Below, one piece after another: positions 1 to 9,235 of a DNA stretch of 64,000 nt. Position 1 is the stretch's first letter; each line of letters starts with the position of its first letter. The notes under the pieces were generated by a model that was given only the letters and a program-made list of their open reading frames with translations, made no database searches and was not told the origin of the DNA. A program made the position numbers and the translations under genes. The DNA comes from Coprinellus micaceus. Its lineage: Eukaryota > Basidiomycota > Agaricomycetes > Agaricales > Psathyrellaceae. The DNA lies in contig OX596342.1 of the NCBI GenBank assembly GCA_951394405.1, positions 2,046,001 to 2,110,000 of the forward strand. The letters are read 5' to 3'.

Positions 1-1048
1 TATGCTACATATATTTCCTTGCGTAGGTGCACCACTTCCCCCAATGAGACCATTCCTCGCCGAGATAGCGAAGGAATAGGCAAATTTTCACCCAAACCGG
101 TGTTTCAGGCGCGATCAATCTTAGAATCTTCGTCTATCACTATATAAATTACATTCGGGTGTATGAGACGTCAACGCTCACCCAACGCACCCAGAATCAT
201 GTTTATACGTGCAGCCGTTGTGGAGAAAAGGCATCAGGAAGATTGGGAACGGAAATGTGCGTGGGTGATGCATGCGCACGCGATTCTCAGGTTTGATGCA
301 AACAGCAATAAAGGAGCGTCCCTCGGACTCCCTCCTGGCTACATAAACCAGACATAACTGCTCGAGCTCCACCGTCTGTCCTGCAAATGCTGCAGGATGG
401 AGTGGGCTGTCTGCTGGTAGATTAAGACATTGAATCACACTCGCAGGCATTAACTGAACCCAAACTTGATCAACCGATGGCTTGAGGGTACGTGGATGGT
501 TCCAAGAGTGGGGGATCAGGGGAGGAGGACACATAAGCGCCCAAACCTCTGAGCCCTCCCATGTAGCCAACCTTGTTTTCCCTCTTCTAAATTTTGGTCG
601 CTTGGCAATGGCCAAAGCGAACCAGCTCACCTGCTCCTATGTAAGTATCTTGATTTGTACCCGCCTGGTTGCAAGCCAATGTTTAACTGCGGCCCTCACA
701 CAGAGAAGCGAGACTGATGAAGCTGGCCTTGGCTTGCTGGCATGAGGCAGAATCTATACTGGCCCCGGCTCGCCACAACGGGAAGCGTACACTGTTCGAA
801 ATTCGAATACCTTTTGCTCAGCGTCAATGTGCTTTGCCCACACACCGGATTCCCCCGCCTTCAAACACCCCTACCCTACCCGTCTTACCTCTCCCTCCCG
901 CCTCTTCCCTCCGACATCCTCACACCCACCTTCCTTCCTTCCTTCCTCCGAAATCAAAATGTACCCTCACACATCATCCTCGGAAGCCCCTTACCCAAGT
1001 CGCATCAGGGAAAGAGATACATATCATCAGCAGGATCAAATTAAAACA
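1..1048. other. Unassigned left edge
   Basis: No gene can be defended here. A minus-strand frame (178-630, about 150 codons) and a short stop-free minus frame at 1-125 look mildly protein-like but show no start context, splice pattern or family motif. A pyrimidine-rich, CCT/CTTCC-type stretch at 840-960 resembles a fungal promoter or low-complexity sequence. Confidence 0.3.
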
Positions 1049-1051
1049 AGC

Positions 1052-1140
1052 TGTAAATTCATCTGTAAGTGTGAATGTAAGTGGGTATACCAGACCAGAG
1101 TCACCAGACACTCAACACCTGGTAACGATAAGATTGGACC
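1052..1140 (+). repeat. Direct repeat, copy 1 (left of the Harbinger element)
   Basis: This stretch is an imperfect copy of 5407-5490. Both contain TGTAAATTCA..TGTAAG, then CCAGACCAGA, then CAGACACTCAACA and GTAACRATAAGATT, in the same order and orientation. The copies lie on either side of the Harbinger element but are not its TSD, because each sits tens to hundreds of bases from the element ends. Weaker similarity (a short AGAGG..CCACA block) continues downstream of both. Confidence 0.6.
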
Positions 1141-1500
1141 TCGTACCCTACCTACCCAATACCTACCTAGACTCAACTAGAAGCTAATCGTAGCATAGAG
1201 GTCAAAGACCACACCGAACGCCTAGCACCGGCTCATATCAAGTGAAGGGATACATACCAAGTAAGCCTACTGGCACTTGTGAATGTAAGAGGTATGAGAT
1301 CAAGATCAAGATCAAGACAGGAAAATTAGACATGCAAGAAACAGGGCGCGGAAGAGAAGGGGGGGATTAAATGTTAAACAGACATGGATATTGTGGGTCG
1401 GAAGGGGGTGTGAGTATGGTGTAAGGCTCCTGAACTTCTCAATGGCTCCCCAGATTTCAGAAGCTGCCGACTATACAGCTCTCCTTACGAGAAACACATT

Positions 1501-1548
1501 AGGGGGTTTCACGGTGGGCCAACTTTGGGCCAACTTGGCATCCAACTT
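1501..1548 (+). repeat. Harbinger left terminal inverted repeat
   Basis: Forty-eight bases that match the reverse complement of 5335-5382 with a few mismatches. The outer 18 bases are identical, and the inner part ends in CATCCAACTT in both. Confidence 0.9.
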
Positions 1549-1597
1549 GATGTCCAACTTCCATCAAGTTGGAACCGCTCGACTTCTCGAGTTGGAT

Positions 1598-1625
1598 GCA
1601 AATCGTGCTTGTGAGCACGATTTGC
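1598..1625. repeat. Subterminal stem-loop in Harbinger
   Basis: GCAAATCGTGCT, a TGTG loop, then the exact reverse complement AGCACGATTTGC. This is a perfect 12-bp stem just inside the left TIR. A related short palindrome, GGTTCACAGTGAACC, lies inside the right end. Such hairpins are common transposase-binding or folding elements in subterminal DNA; a role here is inferred. Confidence 0.7.
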
Positions 1626-1804
1626 AACCAACTTGCCAAGTTCGAACCCCCAACTCGAGTTCCGACTTTCTCAGAGTTTCTCATGCGCCGTCCCGTGATA
1701 TCCTCGTGACCATAGGATTTTTTGTACACGCGAGCTTCGCTTGTTGTCGTCGTCTCTTCCTGCAATCAACCTACCAGGCCTCCCAGCCCTTTTCACTCTC
1801 TATC

Positions 1805-3315
1805 ATGACCGGTTCTCACACCTCACGGGTGAAAAAGCAGGATGACACCAGCAAAAAGAAGACCAGCGCCACCGTCAAGGAGAAGAAAAGCGCAGGGGCC
1901 AAGAAAGGAAAGCAGAGCGGCGACAACAAGAAGGCCGCCAAAGAGGAGAAAGAAGAGAAACCCGGCAAGAAGAATCTCGAATGGGTGAAGAACCCAGCGT
2001 GGACGTGGGCTATAGTGACCTACCTTACGAATCACCCAGAATTTCGTGCGCGCCTTTTCTCTGACTCAACCTCTGATGCTGCGAAGGAGGGCCGGAAGAA
2101 GCTAGTGGGGAAAGAGAGTAAAGCAAATTTGCATAGTACCCTTGCGAAGGCTGTCTTCGAAAATGACCCTGAGCAGGCTGCTGGCTTCCAGCAGGACCCT
2201 GCCCGGTATGCGACGTCCGTCGAGACCCGCTTCCGCAGGTGAGTACAGTAGCTCAGGGCGATCTCTTTGGTTCTCACCTCATCCAGAATCAAAACTGAAT
2301 ATCAAGGCCACGTCAAGCTTGTCGGTAACACTGGTGCTGGAGTACGGAAGGAAGAACTTGAGCCGGGTAGCAATCTTGAGAGCTTGCGCAGTACGTCGTT
2401 TCCATCTCTCTCCATGGTGGTGCTTCTCATTCCTCTATAGAAAAGATCTATGCTGAGTTCCCTTGGTTTGACGAGCTCCATGCCTTCTGGAAGGATTTGC
2501 CCAGCTACAACCCAATTGGTGTTGCCACTTCGACACCCGGAACTGACCATGCTAGCGATGCGGTGACTGCCTTTGAACCTACACCCCAGCAAATCAAGGC
2601 ATCAGAGGAGGGTGAAGGCGACGATGGGGTGCAGGATGAAAACGATGGCAGGAAGAAGAAGAGGGCTGAGAGTGAGATCTCAGGCGAAGGTGGGGACACC
2701 GATGATGATGAGTTGAAGATTGACTCAGAGGACGATGAGCCTGAGGTGCGCAGGTGTTTCTACTCACATATATGAGCTAAATATCGGTACTAGGATAAGA
2801 AACCCAAGGCAAAGGATGAGAAGGGTCGGGCTCCCACTGGCCGTGACCTTGGCCTTGCAAAATCGAATGCAGGACGTGCCAAGGCTCCCACCCACCGCAC
2901 TGCTCAGGATAAGATCCACGACTTCCGTATCCAGCAAGGTGAACATGTCGAACGCAAACGGGAAATGGCTCACGAACTCGCACTGGAAGAAAGCCGACGA
3001 AAGTGGGCGAAGTACAAATTCAAGCTTAAGCAAGCCGAACTCGAGAACAGCACAAAGGCTCAAGACGCGCAAGCGGAGCGTGCGGCTCGCCAAGAAGACT
3101 TTCGTCTCCAGATCCAGCTCCTTCAAGCCCAAGCCGAGATGGCTCATGCCCAAGGTGCAGCTGGGCCCTTGATGACGCAAGCTCCCCATCCCGAGTCCCC
3201 ATGCCTTCCCCAGCTCTCCGATGCAGCATCGATGCCTTTGAACCAGCTCTTACAAGAGGGCACTTATCAAGATTCATTCGGCTTCAGTGGTTCGTCAAGC
3301 CCGCTACAGTTCTAG
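1805..3315 (+). CDS. Harbinger ORF2-type Myb/trihelix-like DNA-binding protein
   Basis: Four exons can be joined in frame: 1805-2238, 2287-2390, 2441-2745 and 2794-3315 (454 aa). Residues 1-60 are Lys-rich (nuclear-localisation-like). Residues about 61-200 form a trihelix/SANT-like region: the EWVKNPAWTWAIVTYL start, then ETRFRR, and EFPWFDELHAFWKDLPSYNP with its spaced Trp residues. An acidic segment rich in Asp/Glu and a Lys/Arg/Glu coiled coil (about 330-400) follow. In Harbinger elements such a protein binds the TIRs and helps the transposase enter the nucleus; that role is taken from the family. The reading frame is open throughout, unlike that of its partner transposase. The start at 1805 is the first ATG leading into the basic region. 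Confidence 0.8.
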
Positions 3316-3319
3316 TCTA

Positions 3320-4924
3320 TTACTCTACAGCCATGTATTCATTGTACATATCATTCTCCTCGATAGAATCAAGCAAAATCTTCTTGAGCTCCTCCCTCTT
3401 TCGTTGACCTTGAGTCTCTCTACGGCTCTCAGCTGCTAAAACATCCTCTCCCTGTCCCTCCCCATCATTTACCCTTCCGCCGCCTTCCGTAATAAGATCC
3501 TCCACATAATCTTCGTCCTCCTCACCATGTTCAATTTGAAAGATAAGTGTATGGATCACCAAGCATGCCTTCACCCAGGCGACAGCGCGTTTGTGGGACT
3601 TGGGACTGTCGATTTGTTGCCGCAAACCTCGAAGCGATCCGAACCGTCCCTTGAGGTATCCAACAGCATGCTCTGATTTCACGCGTACCTATCTCATAAG
3701 CGTCATGAAAGGCTCGATGAAGGGGTAAACGCACCTTTGATAGAGTGTAGTTGAACTGGCGGTTAACTTTGAGGTTGTTCAACGGTCGCTTGTAAGGCGT
3801 GATGCACCAGCGCTCAAGTGCATACGCCGAGTCAGCCCACAGCCACTCATCCTCGCTGAATAGGTAGCGCTGCTGCTGGTACGTGCGAGCGGAACGGAAG
3901 ACCGTGGCGTCATGTGTACTTCCTGTATGGCCGGCAACATAGTCAATGATACGCATATTGGGGAGGGTGATCAGCTGAAGGGTATGTTAACACGAGTAAT
4001 GAACGTAGGGCGGTGACAACTCACCTGGACGTTGAGCGAATAGTTGCTCTTACGGTCAAAATAGGTCTCACCATGGTGGCCGGGCTTCTCGAACAGTGGT
4101 ATCAAGGTGCCATCCACCATACAGAAACCGTCCCTCCACTCGAAGCACTTGGATGTCTCCTCCACCCATACCTTAGCCTCCTCCTTCTCTTCCGATGAGG
4201 GCCAGTGGATGATCTGATCGTGGAGAGAGAGGAAGGCAACTATAACTCACCTCGTCGCCTTCACCACCATCCCCGCACTAACCCCTGCCCACTGAGCAAC
4301 ATCTTCCACCGATGTCGAGTTCCCGTGGTGACCAAGGCGGTACATGGCGATGGCCAGCTGAATCTCAACAGGGAACTGCTTGGCAATGGGAGACCGACTT
4401 TGAAAAACTGTATGGTCCTCGATGGACACGACTAGCTCGTTGAAGGTGGATGCAGACACCCGTAGGTTACGGCGGAAGCGTGCTGGATCGTCCTGCTTGT
4501 ATTCACCGAGGACAAGAGGGAGCTGTGAGTTTTTGGGGACCGATGTGCGCTCTTCGAGGGTCCGCTTCCTCAGAATCTCTTCGAGTAGGTCGGCGTAGTG
4601 GGTGAGGGTTGTTAGATGTGCTTCATCAGAGTCATCTGACCCTCCATCAGCACCCCTCTGACGGTTGGAGCTAGAGCTAGAGGTCGAAGATGTAGATGAT
4701 GTAGATGATGTTGAGGAGGAGGATGTGGAAGAATCAGAGGGCTGGGAACGAGGGGAGGAAGATGTTGGTGTGGTTGGAACCAAGAACACCTCGTCTTCTA
4801 GTTCTTCAAGCTCGTCGAGGTAGTCGTCGTCACCTTCGAGGTCGTTGAGATAGAGATCCATCTCCTCTTGGGTCGCCAAGAGGATCGCTCGGATGAGCGC
4901 CTGGCGCTCAGATATTTTGGGCAT
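3320..4924 (-). pseudogene. PIF/Harbinger DDE transposase with one nonsense codon
   Basis: Three exons read on the minus strand: 4924-4025, 3974-3735 and 3688-3320 (503 codons). The N-terminus is acidic, with a poly-Ser tract coded by a GATGTA-rich microsatellite. A helix-turn-helix-like stretch precedes the catalytic core. The DDE triad is visible: Asp in CMVDGTLIPL, Asp in LWADSAY, Glu in KSEHAVGYLKGRFGSLRG. Codon 226 (bases 4249-4247) is TGA, between KATR and VIVAFLSLHDQIIHWP, and the same frame continues as recognisable transposase on both sides. The simplest ancestor is CGA (one C->T change). An intron that removes the stop was tested: the donor AG|GTGAGT is attractive, but the phase does not fit the downstream frame. 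Confidence 0.85.
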
Positions 4925-5185
4925 TGCGAGAGGGGGGAAACCTACCATCCATAGGAGGCTGAGGCCCTCAGATATATGCTCAATTCTGAAACCAACGGCA
5001 ACCACTCTGAGGAGACTGAGACGAAACCATGATAGGGGGAAAGAGAAACTTGAAATTGCATTGCGATGGGAGGACCGTAATGCGGTACAGGAGGTGGTGG
5101 AGGAGAGACAAGTAGGAACGACGGATGGGTGAGGCCCCAAAACGAGTGACGTCAGAGTACCCAAATTAGGCTGGGTGCCTCCTCG

Positions 5186-5235
5186 CAAAAAGGAACGGGC
5201 CCAGGATTCGAACCCGCAACCGCCACTGGCCGACC
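5186..5235 (-). repeat. tRNA-derived (SINE-like) 3' segment
   Basis: On the minus strand, GGTTGCGGGTTCGAATCC (a near-consensus pol III B box / T-arm) is followed about 15 bases later by a TTTTT run, like a tRNA 3' end with terminator. A weak A-box-like TGGGCAGTTGGG lies upstream. No cloverleaf can be drawn, so this is a relic and not a tRNA gene. It lies within the right subterminal part of the Harbinger. Confidence 0.4.
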
Positions 5236-5334
5236 CAACTGCCCAGGTTGGAACCAACTTCCTCTCCGAAATGCCTAGGTGGTTCACAGTGAACCATCCA
5301 ACTTGGCTTCCAAATCGCACTCACCAAGTGACGA

Positions 5335-5382
5335 AGTTGGATGCTAAGTTGGGCCGAAGTTGGACCCACCGTGAAACCCCCT
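5335..5382 (-). repeat. Harbinger right terminal inverted repeat
   Basis: Inverted partner of 1501-1548. It is followed by the ATT duplication at 5383-5385. Confidence 0.9.
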
Positions 5383-5406
5383 ATTGTCGATAACAGAACG
5401 AGTTTT

Positions 5407-5490
5407 TGTAAATTCAATTGTAAGCGCAAAGTGTAATGGGTATGTATGCCAGACCAGACACTCAACATCCAGTAACAATAAGATTCAGCC
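5407..5490 (+). repeat. Direct repeat, copy 2 (right of the Harbinger element)
   Basis: Imperfect copy of 1052-1140, in the same order and orientation. See that entry for the shared blocks. Confidence 0.6.
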
Positions 5491-6155
5491 TGTACACTAC
5501 TATGTAGGGTAGAGGCCACAGTGAGAAGGTATATACGGTAGAGGGTTGCATGCAACCCCCCTTGGTGCAAGGTGAAGTAAGTGAAGTATAAGTGAGACAT
5601 AAGCATAACCGCCTAGGGGTTACACATGAGCGAGACGTGAGCAGACAGAGACCGGATCACATGTTCACTTCGCCAAAAGACAACTGGCAAAAAGGTTGCT
5701 CACGACCCGCTTTCGAGGGCACTACTGTTCCAACCAACCAACTGAACGAATGGTCAGAAGGTAGGAAGGATGCCAGACAAGCTGTACACTTAGTACAACT
5801 CGTCGCAGAAGGGCAAGTCCTCGTCTGTATCACCCTCCACAACCTCGTATTCATCACAGTCCTCCTCCTCATCCTCATCACTCCCCACGTTCGTTGCCTT
5901 CGCCGCCGAGGCCTTCGTGGACGTAGGTGCGGCGTTCACAGGTGCTGGCGTCACAGCCGGACTTTCCACCGCCTCTGCGACCTTTGTACTTGTAACAGCA
6001 GGCATGGCAACGGCAGTACGACTCCCACCATTAGCAAGCGTGGCGGTGGTGGCAGGTGCAGTGTGGATGGGGACGCCGGGGGCGGGGAGGGCGCGGACTT
6101 CGCCTATGTAGATGTTTGTGCAGTTGGGGTTGACCCGGTGGGAGGGGGTTGTGTT

Positions 6156-8084
6156 GCATTAGTGACCGTGTCATGTATGCGGTCGGGGAGTGTGCGGGGG
6201 TCCTGCCTAACCCGTCCAACATCGTAAGCATCGTAGCAGAAGCTGGGACGTGGAGGGAACGAGGGGACGGGGGTACTCAAACACACACTTGATGGAGAAG
6301 AACATGGAACACAGAAGGAAAGCAAGCGTACCTGAGGGTTATTCAACGACCTTGTGGAAGTGGGCCAATGCTGCACATGGCAATTAGACCTTGGCATTTT
6401 TGGCTTACATTGGGGGTGGTGGCAAACAGGTGCCTGTGGTAGTGGCTGGTGCAGGCAGCAGGAGCTAACATGACCCAAACACCACCTACCAAATTGCTTG
6501 GTCACTGATTTAGAAATTTACATTAATCAAGTTGTGGTGTATGCATGGATGATAGCTTTAAAATATGTCCAAAATTATATTTACTAGTGCAGTCACTGTT
6601 CCCAAGATAATGCGCAAGGGGCTTGGAGCTCAGAAGTGTGAACATGATGCATACCTGCAACTTTGCTAACTTTGATGTAAATAAAATATACTTGAACTTG
6701 AATAAAGATTATTATACACAGGTAGACCAATTGAATATGAAAAGAAGAGAATGTACTTCTACAGCATTGAACTTAGGACCAGCAAAAAAGAAATGCACTC
6801 GAAGGATTTGAACCCGCAACCTGCAGCTTCATTCCTGCATAAAAGAAATGTATTCGAATGGAATCAAACCGGCAACCGGCAACTTACAGTGTCCCATGGT
6901 GTGTTCGGACAGTTAAGAGCAATTACCTCATTGTACGGCTTTGGTGAGGCTTCTGAATGATATAGGGGCACCATTGTGTAGGCAAAATACTTGTGTACAC
7001 GCGCTTTCCAACAGCACGATTTTAGGATGGAAACTCATCGAGCTATGAATTTATTTTGATGAAGGGGTCGAATTTCAGCTTGTCCAGTGCGTTCCTGGGT
7101 GTTTGGACACGGCCAAATTGGCAGGGGCCAAACAATGTTAAACATAGGCTCAGAGCCTCTCCCAAATGCCAACAAAGGGATTGACTGCCCCAAAATGCAC
7201 ATCATGGCAACTTGGCTGATAGAAAATGTGCATTGGGTGTTTGTCGATGGTATCCAGGAGTATTTATGCCCCCAAGTGCGCGCTTACATGAATTATGCTT
7301 TCAATACCTTTCTCTTGTGATTCTGGGCAATTTCGGCAAGAATGCTCTCTCGTACTCCAGAAAAAATTCAAGGAAATCTGTATAGTCCATAAGTCGAATT
7401 CTAAAGGTCTTAAAATGCCATTCCAACTCGCTCTATGCCCTTGGCATCCATGGTGGACCTGTCAGCATCTCACTATTCTCCCCTGTTTCCACAGAGAGAG
7501 GATTTTCACCTGGTTGATTGTGCGAGCCACGAAATACCATGCTACGGTCTGGTTGGGGGTCAGACTGCATTTATATACTCAATTCACCATAAAGACTTGG
7601 TGGGTACCACCAGCAAAGCACCTGTCTTCGATTTACGAAGCAGGGGGCCAGCCTTCCAGACTCGGACAGCCTGCTAAGTAAGGAAAAGGTGCCGTGATGG
7701 CATGGGGGCGTACATTTCGGCGAATTCGAAAGCAACTAGGCATTCCTACATGTTATTTTGGGTGTCTATGACGAGCGACAAGTCTCTACTTTACATTCAT
7801 GTAAAAATATTGGGTGGGAGAGGCCATTTATGACCTCAAAATGACGTTTGTCCAAAAACTCAGTATGTCCGAGAACCCCATGATGCACTGTAGTACCTGA
7901 AAGAATTATTGTGCTTGCACAGAATCGAACTCGCGACCTCCTGAAACGGGGATCAATTTCTGGAAACGGAAGTTTCCAAGTGCAATCACGGGAACTCCTG
8001 GCCGCGACTGATGCACTCGGAGGCTCACAGTCTTGGCACTTGCGGCTGGTGTGTAGTACCCAAGCCAAAAATGCCTTGGAAAAA
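6156..8084. other. ~1.9 kb insert between the two halves of the LysM gene
   Basis: This stretch interrupts the second LysM motif. It is visibly more A/T-rich than its flanks and contains no convincing gene. It holds three tRNA-like minus-strand segments (two near 6785-6895, one near 7911-7935). No clear TIR or TSD was found, so the kind of insertion is unknown. Confidence 0.45.
6785..6895 (-). repeat. Tandem pair of tRNA-like (SINE-like) units
   Basis: Two adjacent units, each about 55 bp, read on the minus strand as a B box (GGGTTCAAATCC and CGGTTTGATTCC) followed by ...CATTTCTTTT. The pattern repeats with clear sequence similarity. This matches the 3' ends of tRNA-derived SINEs; no cloverleaf is present. 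Confidence 0.4.
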
Positions 8085-8936
8085 GATTGTTGAGTTCACT
8101 TGAGCCGCCTTATACACATCCTCGCACATGTTACTGAGCTGCACGACATAGGTGCTAGCGCAGTCTTCGCCCTCGGAGCCGATGCAGAGGCTTTCCCCAG
8201 GTTGGAGGTTGGAGCAGGCGAGGTTAATGGTGGCGGGGTTGAGGACAGCGAGTTTGGTACCTGGGGGGGGAGGACGTCAGTCTGAGGTTGAACTCGGGGG
8301 AGGGGAGAAAGGGATGAAGGGGGAGAGTGGGTAGGGTGATGAGGGAGAAGGGTAACAAAGAGGAGGGGGAAGAAGGGGACAGGGAGGAAGGAGGAGATGT
8401 ACATAGAGACATTGTTAGCAGCAGAGATGAATTCGCAGACATCTCCCGCCTTGACGATATACTTGCACACGCACATCACACCGTCGGTGGGTCGAAGATA
8501 ATCCAAGATAAGCCATGATCAGCAGTGTGATCTTGGGCATGTACATCAGTTTGATACACCCACATGATATTTGATTATCTGGCATTTTTATCCCCGACAG
8601 CTTCTGACAAACCTGGTGGATACGATGACCGGCCGAGGCTGAGTGCGACTGGACTGGTGTATCAACTCCATTTTCCTACACCGTTCTTTGAACTGCCCGC
8701 TCTCTGACGGTGTAATTTATATTGTCTTCACAGGCCAGACTGGGATGTCTACTTACCATCTGGTGTGCTATTCCACAGGATGATGTTGTCGTCTAGTGGC
8801 TGCTTCCTTATTGAGATCAAGTGCTGTGAGCCCGACCTACCTACGTAGGGCCAGCGTGTGACCTAGGATGCCCACTCACTGTCTGCTGTAATGGTCCAGG
8901 ATCACTCAGGGATGGGGACGTCAATAGGCAGCCTGG

Positions 8937-9235
8937 CACAGGTTCAACCTTCCCCAGGACCTCCATCACAGCCAGAGGGAACTTCCAATATGTAATGAAT
9001 ATTGACAGCAGCGAGAGCAGCGGTCTGTATCCTCAAGGTGGTCGGAACCTCAGATCGTTTTTGAACATCAAACCGCTCACTTAATCCAGGGTTCATGCAG
9101 ACCAAGGTATCGCATTGCACCGCCCATAGGCTCCAACATTCAAGCTCAAGTCGAGGTGATCTCCAGGCATCCTTCCTACATATCAGGTCCCAGTTCGTAT
9201 TTTCAGGCTCAGTTTGAGTTTCATTTGACTGAAAT
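8937..9235 (-). pseudogene. Coding remnant, unknown family
   Basis: A minus-strand frame without stops for nearly 300 bases reads as protein-like sequence rich in Trp, Cys and Glu (for example LICRKDAWRSPRLELECWSL and later EVPSGCDGGPGEG). It begins after an acceptor-like TTTCAG at about 9232 and ends in TGA at about 8937. The same frame continues plausibly beyond that TGA for some 17 codons. No start, partner exon or family was recognised. Confidence 0.3.

Larger units (their letters stand above)
1501..5382. mobile_element. PIF/Harbinger DNA transposon, structurally complete
   Basis: The element is bounded by 48-bp imperfect inverted repeats at 1501-1548 and 5335-5382; the outermost bases read AGGGGGTTTCACGGTGGG in both. 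A 3-bp ATT flanks it on each side (1498-1500 and 5383-5385), matching the 3-bp TSD of this superfamily, although TWA is the usual sequence. Inside are the two genes expected of a Harbinger: a Myb/trihelix-like DNA-binding protein (+) and a DDE transposase (-), arranged convergently. The subterminal regions repeat CCAACTT/AAGTTGG, which are likely protein-binding sites. The transposase carries a nonsense codon, so this copy looks non-autonomous now. Confidence 0.9.
5790..8540 (-). pseudogene. LysM-domain secreted protein gene, split and frame-disrupted
   Basis: On the minus strand an ATG at 8540 opens a hydrophobic signal-like start (MPKITLLIMAYLGLSS). A frame change then leads to a LysM start (CKYIVKAGDVCEFISAANNV, about 8480-8420). 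After an intron-like gap (acceptor CCAG at about 8270) comes the rest of LysM 1, with TKLAVLNPATINLAC and GESLC, and the start of LysM 2, CASTYVVQLSNMCEDVYKAA (to about 8085). The rest of LysM 2, VNPNCTNIYIGEV, lies 1.9 kb further on, at about 6155-6110. It is followed by a Pro/Thr/Ala linker and an acidic tail ending in DLPFCDELY at 5790. LysM proteins bind chitin or N-acetylglucosamine polymers at the cell surface or as secreted effectors. The split second domain argues for one ancestral gene. No intact splice path restores it. Confidence 0.6.

Noticed and set aside
2764..3189. Antisense frame across the Harbinger Myb-like gene
   Set aside because: The plus strand carries the spliced coiled-coil exon; the minus frame is its shadow.
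4247..4287. An intron after KATR in the Harbinger transposase (donor AG|GTGAGT, acceptor ATCAG)
   Set aside because: The splice leaves the downstream transposase frame out of phase, whereas simple readthrough of the TGA keeps the family sequence.
5592..6227. 211-codon plus-strand open frame
   Set aside because: It is antisense to the C-terminal tail of the LysM gene, whose motif CTNIYIGEV decides the coding strand.
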